Positions 1 to 8,197 are shown, numbered from the stretch's first letter. The stretch: DNA of 27,031 nucleotides from UBA2277 sp035477615 (GCA_035477615.1 DATIKJ010000043.1:1-27031), one strand, 5' to 3'. Program-made: numbers and translations. Notes: generated from the letters alone by a model not told the origin.

Positions 1-176
1 GCTAAGACACTCAATGGTTTTCTCCAGTCATATGGAAAAACAAATAAATTTGTATTTTCCAAATATCCAGCATTTACAAATGAAGCTACCAAACCATCAT
101 ATTGATTAACAAAATCAGGGATTTGCCAGTTTCCACCTTGATTTCCTGAAAGAATTGCTCCGATATCCCAACTTGC
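1..176 (-). pseudogene. 3' part of interrupted secreted alpha/beta-hydrolase (PGAP1/LCAT-like lipase), runs off the window
   Basis: Read on the minus strand from 176, the frame encodes ASWDIGAILSG, then a run ending in VFPYDWRKPLSVLA at the window edge. The YDGL...AGY...LFVFPYDWR pattern is typical of the PGAP1/LCAT-type lipase-like hydrolases found beside LamG-type domains in CPR genomes (family recognition by eye). It has no start of its own. Its 5' portion lies at 14940-15671, separated by the integrated element, and the two share the GCA AGT TG codons in the same frame. The rest of the gene, including the catalytic triad, lies to the left of this window. It is probably untranslated while the element is integrated. 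Confidence 0.8.
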
Positions 177-182
177 ACCAAA
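169..182. repeat. attL attachment site
   Basis: CAACTTGCACCAAA matches the copy at 14932-14945 at 12 of 14 positions; the first 8 bases are identical. Host hydrolase codons lie to the left and element DNA to the right. A possible crossover dinucleotide is CC at 178-179, because partial dyad symmetries of the deduced attB and attP both centre there (inference). Confidence 0.8.
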
Positions 183-300
183 GAGTAGTACCTTGTTATA
201 AATTGAAATACATAGTTAGAATACCCGTGGAGAAGGTGATAGTTTTACGAGCACGCCAAGAGGGTTCAATGTACTATCGCAGTCTTGAGGCTTAAGAGTG

Positions 301-957
301 CTATTTATTTACACAATACTTCTCAACCAAATCATCATAAGTAGACACCTGTGTCTTAAATATCTTCATCAGGTACATATCCATTGGACTCAATTGTGAG
401 TCTGATGTTCTATTCTGGTCATTATCTCTTCTCCAATCCTGACATTCCTTAGTTTCCATTTTACTTCGCGTGTAATGACAATCAAAGTCCATTTGCATAT
501 AAGCCACTTCTTTTTCTACCTTTTCAATATCAGAATAAACGTTCTTTAACTGTTCGCCTGTACACCACACAGGACCATTTTTGCTAGGCATTGCATTTGT
601 CTTGTTAGTATCAAGCCTCGGAACAGGAAACTTTTTAAACTTTGCATAGAACATATCTTCATAAGTTCGAAGCATATTTGAATCTGTCAAAATTCTGTCT
701 ATACTAGCCTTCTCAGATTGGCCCAAAAACTTTCTCAGGACTTCTTCTGTAATTGAGGTCGTTGGTTTGGCTGGGGTAGGTGAAGGAGTAACAATTTTCT
801 TAATAGTTGGTGAAACCGTAGGAAGTATTTCAGCGGAAGGAGAGCTAACTATAGCTGAATCTGTAGCAATAGGAGTATCACTTATAGACGGAACATGGAA
901 ATTAAGACCGAAGAAGCTGGTTATGGTAAAAAAGATAGATAGAAAAAAAGCTTTCAC
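301..957 (-). CDS. Secreted protein with PT-rich linker, unknown function
   Basis: This 218-aa protein starts with a signal-peptide-like segment (charged MK, then a hydrophobic run to about residue 20). A Ser/Thr/Pro-rich linker follows to about residue 68, with PSPTPAKPTT-type repeats. The rest is a soluble alpha-helical region of about 150 residues with four cysteines (in WCTG, FDCHY, KECQDW and KYC) that could form two disulfides. I do not recognise the family. It is the last gene of the minus-strand operon running from 6833, 9 bp after the zinc-finger gene. Its stop codon at 301 lies only a few bases from position 295, where the recombinase frame would end in the excised circle. A surface or exported role is inferred from the leader and linker. 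Confidence 0.75.
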   Translation of the reverse strand: MKAFFLSIFFTITSFFGLNFHVPSISDTPIATDSAIVSSPSAEILPTVSPTIKKIVTPSPTPAKPTTSITEEVLRKFLGQSEKASIDRILTDSNMLRTYEDMFYAKFKKFPVPRLDTNKTNAMPSKNGPVWCTGEQLKNVYSDIEKVEKEVAYMQMDFDCHYTRSKMETKECQDWRRDNDQNRTSDSQLSPMDMYLMKIFKTQVSTYDDLVEKYCVNK

Positions 958-966
958 ACATAGATT

Positions 967-1377
967 TTACACCCCACCTCTTCCATTAAACTTTATCTGG
1001 CATTCCTTTGAACAAGTTCCAATATAATCGGCTGGCATGGGACCGCCACAAACAATACATTTATCTGGCCTTCGTTCCGCGTACGTTTTTGCGACGCCTT
1101 TCGTTCTGCATTCATCTGAGCAATATTTTCTCTTATAAATACCCACAAACGACTTGCCACACACTTCACACACACAAGCGATGTTTCCATTACCTGAGTT
1201 CTCTAATCTGCATTTATCCGAACAGAATGCTTTCTCAGACGGCTTCCCACACCACTGACATTTTTTAGCTGTTGGTTTAGTCACAGGTGGTCGCAGAAAA
1301 GCATCTTCACATTTTTCTGTACAGAACTTGCCAGAACCATAGAAAGTGACACCGCAATTTAAACATCCTGCCCACAT
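967..1377 (-). CDS. Four-finger zinc-binding protein
   Basis: This 136-aa protein contains four successive CxxC...CxxxC modules: about residues 5-23 (CLNC/CTEKC), 40-56 (CQWC/CSDKC), 70-90 (CEVC/CSDEC) and 107-126 (CIVC/CSKEC). Each would bind one zinc in an MYM/FCS-like treble-clef arrangement (inference from cysteine spacing). Short basic linkers separate the fingers. Such small multi-finger proteins usually bind nucleic acid or act as adaptors; no specific family is recognised. The first and last fingers have longer spacings than the middle pair. It lies between a 45-aa micro-gene (3-bp gap) and the secreted protein gene. Its CxWCGKP signature recurs in the protein at 10080-10544. Confidence 0.8.
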   Translation of the reverse strand: MWAGCLNCGVTFYGSGKFCTEKCEDAFLRPPVTKPTAKKCQWCGKPSEKAFCSDKCRLENSGNGNIACVCEVCGKSFVGIYKRKYCSDECRTKGVAKTYAERRPDKCIVCGGPMPADYIGTCSKECQIKFNGRGGV

Positions 1378-1379
1378 AG

Positions 1380-1517
1380 TTATTTTTTATTTGGAGAAGC
1401 CTTCACAATGGCAGGTTTGTTTTTTTCGTTAAGGGTTGAAAAAGGAGCTTTGTCCCTGTCACCCTGACGAGGAACTTGAACCTTGTCATATCCAGCTTGT
1501 TTTTTGCTTTTGAACAT
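1380..1517 (-). CDS. Micro-protein, 45 aa, basic
   Basis: ATG at 1517 and TAA at 1380-1382 give a 45-residue hydrophilic protein starting MFKSKKQAGYDKVQVPRQGD and ending in SPNKK. It fills exactly the gap between the genes at 1523-1894 (5 bp upstream) and 967-1377 (2 bp downstream), which is the best evidence that it is real. It is rich in Lys, Gln and Pro and probably disordered. No domain or function is recognised. It may be a small virion or accessory peptide of the operon. Confidence 0.6.
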   Translation of the reverse strand: MFKSKKQAGYDKVQVPRQGDRDKAPFSTLNEKNKPAIVKASPNKK

Positions 1518-1522
1518 AGTTG

Positions 1523-1894
1523 TTAAATACTTGATAATCTGTCAATAATTCCTGCCATTTCGTCTTCTTTGGTCTTCCAGCGTTTATTGAGTTCTGCTTG
1601 TCTGTCGGCGTCTATCTTTTCCAACTCTTCGCCGTAAGCTTTTGTTTCAAGCCCTCTAGCGTCCCATGATGGATTAGGTCCGTATGTTCTGGCGTGAATA
1701 ACTCTGCCAAGAATTGTCTCCTTTTGGTTTCCCGTTGGTGAAGTGTATTGAGGGACTCTATCGTTTTCTATCATCACTTTCTCATGCACCATCTGTGCCG
1801 CCTGTTCATTTAAAAGGGCATGCTCAACTCTTTCAGCAAACTCATACATGTCCACAGGTTTCTTCCATGTACCCAATGTTCTTTGTGTTCTCAT
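1523..1894 (-). CDS. Hypothetical helical protein, 123 aa
   Basis: This soluble charged protein begins MRTQRTLGTWKKPVDMYEFA. Long amphipathic helices are predicted by eye at about residues 17-45 and 85-120, the second rich in Glu, Lys and Asp. There is no signal peptide, membrane segment or metal motif. A short ordered-looking stretch around residues 62-80 (GRVIHARTYGPNPSWDARGL) separates the helical parts. It is a member of the 6833-to-301 operon, 2 bp after the micro-gene at 1897-2034. Its position after the giant protein suggests a structural or chaperone role, but no homology is claimed. Confidence 0.7.
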   Translation of the reverse strand: MRTQRTLGTWKKPVDMYEFAERVEHALLNEQAAQMVHEKVMIENDRVPQYTSPTGNQKETILGRVIHARTYGPNPSWDARGLETKAYGEELEKIDADRQAELNKRWKTKEDEMAGIIDRLSSI

Positions 1895-1896
1895 AA

Positions 1897-2034
1897 TTAT
1901 TTTCTCCTTCTTTTTTGATTATTAATTCCTGACGCAATTCTCCTAGACTTTAATTCACTAAAGCCTCTCGCCATTAATTCGGCGACTTTCTTTTTAAACT
2001 TGTCTCCTGTCCCTTGTGGTCCTGGTATTGTCAT
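1897..2034 (-). CDS. Micro-protein, 45 aa, very basic, coupled to the 1204-aa gene
   Basis: ATG at 2034 overlaps the TGA stop of the 1204-aa gene in an ATGA (2031-2034), typical of translational coupling. The product begins MTIPGPQGTGDKFKKKVAEL, contains an amphipathic helix (about residues 12-35) and ends in a Lys/Arg-rich tail (NNQKRRRK). The basic end could bind nucleic acid or membrane phosphates (inference). It fills the gap between 2031 and 1894 almost exactly. No family is recognised. Confidence 0.6.
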   Translation of the reverse strand: MTIPGPQGTGDKFKKKVAELMARGFSELKSRRIASGINNQKRRRK

Positions 2035-5000
2035 AGTTTTAATGTTGGTGTTTTTAATGTCGTCATTTTCAATGGTTTAACTTTGAAGGTACCTAACTTT
2101 TTTCGTTTCTGTAAAGTCAAAGGTGTCAGTATTTTTACTGGAGTTGAAGCTTTAATTTTTGGCAATGACTTTTTATTTGAATAACCTCCGTAACCATAGT
2201 CTGGCAATAGGGGAATACCTAACTCTGCGCGTTGTGCATTATTCCAAATTCTATTATCTTCAAAGTACTTTAAAATTTCAGGGTACTGTGCGGCGTATTT
2301 TGTTCTCTCACCTGTACCAGTAGGAAGGGCAAAGTATGTGTTTAATTTCTCTTGTAAGTCTGCTGAAACTACAGGTGCACCAGAGTCTTCAAGAACTGAG
2401 ACAAATTTCCCTGACGCTTTCATTTGTTCATAATACTCAGAACGCGCAAGGTAATATTCTTGTAGCCATGGGTTGGCGTCCCTTATATCACTCTTTAAAC
2501 TTTCACCTGGATAAATTGTCTTTAACAGTTCAAGAACCTTTTGCTGTTCTGGAGTAAGTAAGTAATACGGTGCAATGGGTTCTCCAGTTTCTTGGGCTGT
2601 CTTAATAGCTGCCTGAGTTTCTGCTTCAATAATTCCAGGGTTATTTAGACGCTGAGAAGCAATCTGCATATTCTCAAGTGCAGTCTTCTGACGGGTTGGA
2701 ATACCCTCCTCATCTATTAAAGTCTTACCAGCATATTTTGCTTCTTGTTCTTTTTTAACAGATGCTTTTCTGGCGTCTTCGGCCTGAACAATCGCTAGTT
2801 CTTGTTTACTCAGGCCTTTGCGGGCTTCCTTTAAATTATTAAAGTAATTGGCATTCTCAATGGAAGCATTTTTGTAAACTCTAATTGGAATTTCAAAAGC
2901 ACGAAGCATACGTTGCCACACTGGGTCACCTTGGGAACGGCTGTCTGTTAACTCGCGGAGTAGAGGGTTGTTATATTTCTGTGCAACATAGGCGGCGGCC
3001 TGTTTGTATTTTTCACCAGTTGTTGCTGTACTGTCGACAATCTCGCGGTCAAAATAATCCTTATTTCTGGCAAGGTCACTTATTGGCTGAATAAGTGTTG
3101 AAGTGGCACGACTTCCAATAGTTTGCATTGCACCAGGAACATCCCCCTCGGCAAGGTTTTCCCCAGCAGCAATTAGAGTTCTGGGTATAGTGAGAATAGA
3201 CGAGTCAAGTGGTAACTTTATTGTTCTACCGTCTCCCACTTTAACAAGAATACCGTCTGTGTAGCCAGGTGGGTTGTCGGCCATAGGGTGTCCCGTTGTC
3301 TTCTTGTTCATTTCGTTATAAACAAAATACTGGATTATTTTTCCAACTATCCAAGTCCTATTTTTTGAATATGCAGGGTCGGTTATTTTTGTAGAAACAC
3401 TCTCAATGTTGTTGACTAAAAAGCGAACTATTGTCTCTCTATACCTTGGGGCGAAAAATAAGGTAGCCAAAACATCTTGACCAAGTTGTGACTTCTTAAT
3501 TAAGTCTTCACTTGAAACAATTCCATGAAATGCTTTAGTGGCACGTCCTGCAAATGCTTGCGCATGTTCTGCGTCCATTCCTTGCTTTAAGGCCGCCCGC
3601 ATTGAGTCCTCAAAGAAACTAATTTGCAAGTTTGGCATAAAGCGTTTAAATGTTGCCTCGTTCATTGTGGCACTCCAGATTTTTTTAGTTTTGTCCCAAA
3701 GTCCTGGAAACTCAATGTTAAAGTTTTTATAATTCTCCACAATATTTCCTGCAACTTGTTTACCCTTGGCAATAAGTCCTTCAATGTCTGATGTACCACG
3801 GGAGAGTGACTTATTTATGCTGTCCAGATTTAACGAAGTCGAGACGGGAATACCTTCCCTTTGCATTGCAAGGATGGTTCCTTGCTTTGACTTGAAATGT
3901 TCTGCAGGGTTAACCATCGAGTTCCACATGGCTTTGGGACCAGCTGTGAAACGTCCTGCTGGTATTTCTTTAAATAGGTACTGTGAAAGTGTCCACGCGT
4001 TTACAGGAGTTCCTGGAATACCTCCTGCGAGGGCAACGTCCTGTACTGCACCAGATACATTTGCCACTTTCTCAAGAAGTTTTTCTGCACCTGATAAGTT
4101 TGGTGTTTCAAATACTCTATTGAGTAAATTAGCAATTTCTGGAATAGCGTAAAAATTGCCTTCCTTGGTTTTTGAAGCAGTCTTAACAATTGACCTTGGA
4201 AACTTTTCCGCGGTAATGGCAACGGTACCAGGAAGTTTTTCGGACGATATTAATTTGGAAAGTTTCAAGTCTTTAATGAACTGCAAATTGGCTTTTGCCT
4301 CCGAAAGGTTTTTTGAATAGACTCCAATAATTTGATTGGCTGAAGTGTAAAGTGGAGTAAGTCCTGCCTCAATACCGTCTGCATAAGACAATATTTTTCT
4401 CTCGCCAGAGTGTTTAAACTTTCCAAGTCCCTTAGTAATTTGTTGAACTTCTTCTGGACTCTGTTGCCAAAGATGAGGTAGGTAGTTTTCTAAGTAACCT
4501 GTTGGTATTCCAGCACTATTTGCTTCCTTGTGTAATATGTCGAGTTTATTTCTTACGGTGGCAACTGCCTTTTCAACTTCTGGTGACGCCTTTGCAATAG
4601 TACCTTCGGCGCGGTTGAGAAACTCGTCACCTTTAATATTAGGGTTTATGGTCAACGCTTCTTGAACTCCACGCGTTTTTGCCATTTCTCTACCTCTTAC
4701 CCATTTTGTAAACAAACCATTGAACGCTTTTGAAGTTTTCTCGGCTTCTACTTCTACTTTCTCAATTTTGGACCATAGGTCGGGTGCACTTAATTTCAAA
4801 TCTTCTTTGGAAAACTTACCAGCCAAATATGTCATTCTATCTTTCAAGGGGAGTTGTCTAAATAGTTGCTGCGTTTTACTCAGCTTATTTTCTGAGTTTA
4901 GTGAACCTTCAAGTCTTGACGCGACCAGCTTTGCATTGCGTATGTCGTTTGTTTCACCGCCTGGTACCAATAGGCCAGCACCCAAACCAATAACTGGAGG

Positions 5001-5645
5001 AATAATTGACTCATTACCAAACTTTTTAGTTGCCGCGTCTTCAACCTTGTCCATGACAAACTGTGTCTTCATACCAAGGGGAGTGACGTTGAAAGCTGCT
5101 AGTCCAATTTTGAGAGGACCTGCAACATACGAGGGGAGTTGAATATTTGTAAATGGTACTTTTGATGTTCTGCCACTTTTCATTTGTTCTACCCCTGAAA
5201 TAGTTTGTTCGGCGGCCAAGTCTCCTGCTTTAAAGCCGTATTCTTTGGAAGTTCTACCAGCCCATGAGACTGGTTTACCAATAACAGGAACTTGTGAAAG
5301 ACCTTGAGATGGGTTAGTGAGAAAGTTATCTATTTTATCTAAAGTCGCGGAAACGTTTCTAACGGCAGAAGTTATTTTTAAACTCAAGGCAGGGTTCTTT
5401 TGGTGAAATGAGTCAAGGGCATTCTGTAGTTGTTGCTGTGCAGTCTGAGAAAGTTCTGGTTTCTGAATAGGTTTATATTCCCTGTATTCAGGAAGTTCTT
5501 TTTTAGTTAATGAAGCCCACCAGTTACCCAGTCCAACCTTTCTCATTTCCTGTTGGTTCTTGGCGTCTTCTTTAACCTTTGCCATAGCAGCTTCCGCCGC
5601 CTTGGGCATAGTCCACTTGGCGATGTTTGTTATTAAACTAGCCAT
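2031..5645 (-). CDS. Giant phage-type polyvalent / ejection-like protein, 1204 aa
   Basis: By far the largest gene in the element. The N-terminal 110 residues are helical and charged. Around residues 210-230 there is a Gly-rich hydrophobic stretch (PPVIGLGAGLLVPGG). Near residue 387 is a GYLENYLPHLW motif, and near 730 an LFFAPRYRETIVRFL segment. These resemble, by eye, the internal-virion/large polyvalent proteins of tailed-phage-like elements, where such motifs recur. Residues about 950-1100 are Glu/Lys/Gln-rich helices. The last 42 residues are strongly basic with repeated TPLTL/TPTLKL units. A role in DNA delivery or as an injected protein is inferred; a tape-measure role is less likely because there is no long periodic coiled coil. 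It is 3 bp after the 394-aa gene and coupled to the micro-gene downstream. Confidence 0.75.
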   Translation of the reverse strand: MASLITNIAKWTMPKAAEAAMAKVKEDAKNQQEMRKVGLGNWWASLTKKELPEYREYKPIQKPELSQTAQQQLQNALDSFHQKNPALSLKITSAVRNVSATLDKIDNFLTNPSQGLSQVPVIGKPVSWAGRTSKEYGFKAGDLAAEQTISGVEQMKSGRTSKVPFTNIQLPSYVAGPLKIGLAAFNVTPLGMKTQFVMDKVEDAATKKFGNESIIPPVIGLGAGLLVPGGETNDIRNAKLVASRLEGSLNSENKLSKTQQLFRQLPLKDRMTYLAGKFSKEDLKLSAPDLWSKIEKVEVEAEKTSKAFNGLFTKWVRGREMAKTRGVQEALTINPNIKGDEFLNRAEGTIAKASPEVEKAVATVRNKLDILHKEANSAGIPTGYLENYLPHLWQQSPEEVQQITKGLGKFKHSGERKILSYADGIEAGLTPLYTSANQIIGVYSKNLSEAKANLQFIKDLKLSKLISSEKLPGTVAITAEKFPRSIVKTASKTKEGNFYAIPEIANLLNRVFETPNLSGAEKLLEKVANVSGAVQDVALAGGIPGTPVNAWTLSQYLFKEIPAGRFTAGPKAMWNSMVNPAEHFKSKQGTILAMQREGIPVSTSLNLDSINKSLSRGTSDIEGLIAKGKQVAGNIVENYKNFNIEFPGLWDKTKKIWSATMNEATFKRFMPNLQISFFEDSMRAALKQGMDAEHAQAFAGRATKAFHGIVSSEDLIKKSQLGQDVLATLFFAPRYRETIVRFLVNNIESVSTKITDPAYSKNRTWIVGKIIQYFVYNEMNKKTTGHPMADNPPGYTDGILVKVGDGRTIKLPLDSSILTIPRTLIAAGENLAEGDVPGAMQTIGSRATSTLIQPISDLARNKDYFDREIVDSTATTGEKYKQAAAYVAQKYNNPLLRELTDSRSQGDPVWQRMLRAFEIPIRVYKNASIENANYFNNLKEARKGLSKQELAIVQAEDARKASVKKEQEAKYAGKTLIDEEGIPTRQKTALENMQIASQRLNNPGIIEAETQAAIKTAQETGEPIAPYYLLTPEQQKVLELLKTIYPGESLKSDIRDANPWLQEYYLARSEYYEQMKASGKFVSVLEDSGAPVVSADLQEKLNTYFALPTGTGERTKYAAQYPEILKYFEDNRIWNNAQRAELGIPLLPDYGYGGYSNKKSLPKIKASTPVKILTPLTLQKRKKLGTFKVKPLKMTTLKTPTLKL

Positions 5646-5648
5646 CTT

Positions 5649-6833
5649 TTATGTAATTAGGTTGCCGAACTCGTCTGTACTTTTTGTCTGTGGCCTTGAA
5701 GCTGTGAAGTTTGAAACATCGGGGTTACTGACAAAACTTGCAGGGTTGAGGTAGTTAGCTGACAGTTGAGATGAGAAGTTTTGACTGGTTACTTCTTTAA
5801 CCAAACCGTCTAAATAGTCGGTTGCCTTTCCTGCCTCAGCGTCCATCTGCATTTTCCATGTAGCAAGTTGATATAACTTGTCCTCTCGGTTAGCAGCAAG
5901 TTGTTGTTGCTGTTGCATACTTCTTGCAAGGGCGTCGCTTCGGGCTGCACGTTTGTCGTCTTCTGCTTGTGCCTTTTGTAAGTTGACGTTATTAATTGCC
6001 GTCTCCAAATTAGTATTAATTTCTCTTTGGGCAGCAATAATTGACTTCTCTAATTCTTGGACAGCAAGAGAGAACTGAGTCTGCGCATTTCTTTCAGCAG
6101 ATTGAATGGCGGTAACACCTGCCATATATTTTTGACGCAAACCACCTTGAGTCCTCATGAACTCTTGTCTTACTAATTCCTGTATTGCACCACCAGTACT
6201 AGAACCCCCACCATAACGTGTTTGCGCTTGTTGGTTAAGGCTGTTGTAACTTCTTAAATTCTGCGACGCCATGTCTTGGTACTCATTACCCAGACCTTGG
6301 TTCTGTGTTGTCAGTCCTTCCTTGGCAAGACGTAAAGCCTCATCATATGCACTTCTTGAGGAACCAGCTTGTTCGCCGACGCCTTTCAATGCTTCACCTG
6401 CTTGTCCTTTGTACATTTCTATTGACTTATCAAGGGCGCCAAGAGTAGAGGAATAGAGGTCGTTTAATGCGTTGTCGTAACTTGTGTTACTACCCATTGT
6501 TAAATTCGGTTTACCTTTTGCCGCCCAGTCTGCTCTTGCGGCAGTTTCATCCCAGCCTTTATATGCGTCCATAGAGAAGCCATCGTTTGACGGTTGTTGT
6601 GTTGGTTGAGGTGTTGGGGTTGCAGAGTAAGTTTTGTTAAGAGGAATTGAAGCGGGAGCCGTTGTTGTCGTTATTTGATTTGGCTGGTAGACAGGTTGTT
6701 TCGAATAATCAGGCGGGTTATTAGTTACTTGGTCACGGGCAAACTCATACTGTCGCACAGTCGAAGAGTTCATGATGTTGTCCCATGTTCTTTGAAAAAT
6801 GTTTCTATTGTCTGGTGTTAGTGTGTCAGCCAT
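5649..6833 (-). CDS. Coiled-coil structural-like protein, 394 aa
   Basis: The chosen start is ATG at 6833 (MADTLTPDNRNIFQRTWDNI). An upstream ATG at 6905 would add 24 residues, but that extension reads through a G/C hairpin at 6866-6883 and looks non-coding. Residues about 50-100 are a Thr/Pro/Gln-rich disordered linker. Residues about 120-370 are long Ala/Gln/Glu helices with coiled-coil character, interrupted near 220 by a Gly/Ser loop (TRYGGGSSTGGA), with a run of five glutamines near residue 300. Organisation and position just before the giant protein fit a virion internal or scaffold-like partner (inference). It is the first gene of the operon running left to 301, behind a 300-bp leader. 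Confidence 0.7.
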   Translation of the reverse strand: MADTLTPDNRNIFQRTWDNIMNSSTVRQYEFARDQVTNNPPDYSKQPVYQPNQITTTTAPASIPLNKTYSATPTPQPTQQPSNDGFSMDAYKGWDETAARADWAAKGKPNLTMGSNTSYDNALNDLYSSTLGALDKSIEMYKGQAGEALKGVGEQAGSSRSAYDEALRLAKEGLTTQNQGLGNEYQDMASQNLRSYNSLNQQAQTRYGGGSSTGGAIQELVRQEFMRTQGGLRQKYMAGVTAIQSAERNAQTQFSLAVQELEKSIIAAQREINTNLETAINNVNLQKAQAEDDKRAARSDALARSMQQQQQLAANREDKLYQLATWKMQMDAEAGKATDYLDGLVKEVTSQNFSSQLSANYLNPASFVSNPDVSNFTASRPQTKSTDEFGNLIT

Positions 6834-7134
6834 TGTTTTTTTGTTTTTTAATAAATAATTTGCTTGTCCCCCACACGGGGGACGATGATAGAAAGGTGGA
6901 GTCACCTCGCACGGTTGAGCGTTAAAGCTATTCCGCCGTTTGGAAACTCGGTCAACCCTCCTTTCAAGAAAGTTGACTCAGTCACCAAGTCACAAAAAAA
7001 CACGAATTAATCGTGTTCTTTGCAAGGTGTCAGACGCGCAATCTTTCGACCTATATAATTCAAATACATCAGACTAAAAAGAAAAAGTCAAGAGGAATAC
7101 AACAGTAATAATACGAGAGTGATAAAATATAACT
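6834..7134. promoter_or_regulatory. Divergent control region with structured leader for the 6833-to-301 operon
   Basis: This 301-bp gap between divergent genes holds three inverted structures. A 7-bp GTCCCCC/GGGGGAC hairpin with a 4-nt loop lies at 6866-6883. A 6-bp GGTTGA/TCAACC stem at 6913-6918 and 6952-6957 encloses further short pairings. A terminator-like hairpin lies at 6999-7017. On the plus strand, TATAAT-like sequence occurs in the ACCTATATAATTC stretch near 7051-7063, with no clear -35 box. The left 120 bp would be a folded 5' leader of the minus-strand operon. No protein is supported here. Confidence 0.45.
6994..7020 (-). terminator. Bidirectional-looking intrinsic terminator, strongest on the minus strand
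   Basis: The stem AACACGA (6999-7005) pairs with TCGTGTT (7011-7017) around a 5-nt AT loop. Read on the minus strand it is followed by a run of seven or more T. Read on the plus strand it is followed by TTCTTTG. It would insulate the minus-strand operon from transcription entering from the 7135 side, or end a short minus-strand RNA. Confidence 0.55.
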
Positions 7135-7782
7135 ATGTCAAAAATGTTTAGAATGGACGGTGAGGTAGATATGTTGGAAAGATTAAGTCGACTTCTTACA
7201 ATAGGCGAACAGTTACTGGCAACAGACGAATTCGTAGGTGAAACTCAAGATATAAGAGATTGGCATAGAGAAATTGAGGGAGTAATTGGTGCTCAATGGG
7301 GGATGGGGTCATCATATTGGATTAGTTATAAAGAAATTGAAATATTTCCGAAGTGGTATAAACCATCAATTGACATCCAGACTATTGGGGATACTGACAA
7401 GAAGGCTGCCCTTGGTGTATTCAAAAGTGGAATTGGAAACATCCTAAGTGTTTTGAAGTCGATGAAAAATGATGTTGATTTAATTGGACTTCCGAACATA
7501 CAAACGGCGGGAAGTTACCCTTCACATTCACAAAAAATAGAGGTTAATCCAGTTTTTAATAATTCCCAAACAATTACCTTCTCAGTGCAAAGTTTACTTG
7601 AAAACGTCAACAACAAATTGAATGACAAAGACATATCTACTGACGAGCGCAGTTTTTTGGAGCAAGTTAAAGGTGGAGCAAAAATAGCAAAAGATGGATT
7701 ACAACTAATGTCGCTTGTATTATCCGTCGCAGGTCAAATGGGGATACCTGTTGCAACTATTACAAAACTATTGGGTTTATAA
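7135..7782 (+). CDS. Hypothetical protein, 215 aa, possibly immunity-associated cargo
   Basis: The N-terminal 75 residues (ERLSRLLTIGEQLL, then DWHREIEGVIGAQWGMGSSYWISYKEIEI as two adjoining helices) resemble, by eye, an N-terminal region that recurs in bacterial immunity-type proteins carrying different effector domains. Residues 130-185 start with a short beta-like stretch (NNSQTITFSVQSLLENVNN) followed by helices. The last 30 residues form a hydrophobic, glycine-containing helix pair ending in ITKLLGL that could associate with membranes. There is no obvious enzymatic motif. It is the first of three plus-strand genes that form a separate cassette. A defence or exclusion role is an inference from architecture and position; it may equally be an unrelated structural protein. 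Confidence 0.65.
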   Translation: MSKMFRMDGEVDMLERLSRLLTIGEQLLATDEFVGETQDIRDWHREIEGVIGAQWGMGSSYWISYKEIEIFPKWYKPSIDIQTIGDTDKKAALGVFKSGIGNILSVLKSMKNDVDLIGLPNIQTAGSYPSHSQKIEVNPVFNNSQTITFSVQSLLENVNNKLNDKDISTDERSFLEQVKGGAKIAKDGLQLMSLVLSVAGQMGIPVATITKLLGL

Positions 7783-7801
7783 GAAGAAGAATCGTGTCAA
7801 G

Positions 7802-8197
7802 ATGAAGGAAAAGCTAATTCTATTTTTTTCCCTTCTCTTCCTACTAATCAGTGTAACTCCCGCTCTTGCCCGTTCTGGTTGTTGTTCTCATCATGATGGA
7901 GTATGTGGTTGTAGGTGTTGCGATGGTACAAGTCTAAGCGCTACGTGTGCCCCGTATTATCCATCATGTGGAGGGAGTTACGTTGCACCCATGGTCACTA
8001 AAGCACCTACAGCGGCACCGACACGGGTGTACACTCCAACACCGACACCAACTAAAAAAATAACTCCTACTCCGACAGTTTCGGGGGAGTCAACTTCTTC
8101 AAGTGACTTTGGTGGACTATTGACCGCACTTGGTTTAGGTGGGGGAGTTTGGTACTGGAAAAATAGAAAAAATAAAAAGGAAGAAGAAAAGGCGTAA
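7802..8197 (+). CDS. Cysteine-rich surface protein with signal peptide and C-terminal membrane anchor, 131 aa
   Basis: The start is ATG at 7802. An earlier in-frame ATG at 7715 would run inside the preceding gene and spoil the signal peptide. A signal peptide (MKEKLILFFSLLFLLISVTPALA) is followed by a compact Cys cluster (GCCSHHDGVCGCRCCDGTSL...CAPYYPSC), a motif I know from many secreted CPR proteins. A Thr/Pro-rich stalk with TPTPTPTK repeats follows, then a Gly-rich hydrophobic anchor (GLLTALGLGGGVWYW) and a basic KNRKNKK tail. The product should be displayed on the cell surface. It begins 19 bp after the 7135-7782 gene, and the lipoprotein gene follows. It may change the host surface, for example by superinfection exclusion or attachment (inference). 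Confidence 0.8.
   Translation: MKEKLILFFSLLFLLISVTPALARSGCCSHHDGVCGCRCCDGTSLSATCAPYYPSCGGSYVAPMVTKAPTAAPTRVYTPTPTPTKKITPTPTVSGESTSSSDFGGLLTALGLGGGVWYWKNRKNKKEEEKA

Noticed and set aside
4001..4222. Frames inside the 1204-aa gene on either strand (for example 3766-4152 and 4720-5142)
   Set aside because: They overlap a single long uninterrupted gene and have no independent features.
6834..6905. 24-residue N-terminal extension of the coiled-coil protein
   Set aside because: It translates through a GC hairpin and has no ribosome site; MADTL at 6833 is the likelier start.
6890..6963. tRNA-Ser/Leu-like start (GGAGGGTTGACCGAG) on the minus strand
   Set aside because: The acceptor and D-arm resemblance is partial; there is no T-loop, no regular anticodon stem and no matching 3' acceptor. 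Kept only as part of the structured leader.
7715..7801. Upstream start for the surface protein gene
   Set aside because: It would overlap the preceding gene and put a polar segment before a clear signal peptide; ATG at 7802 is better.
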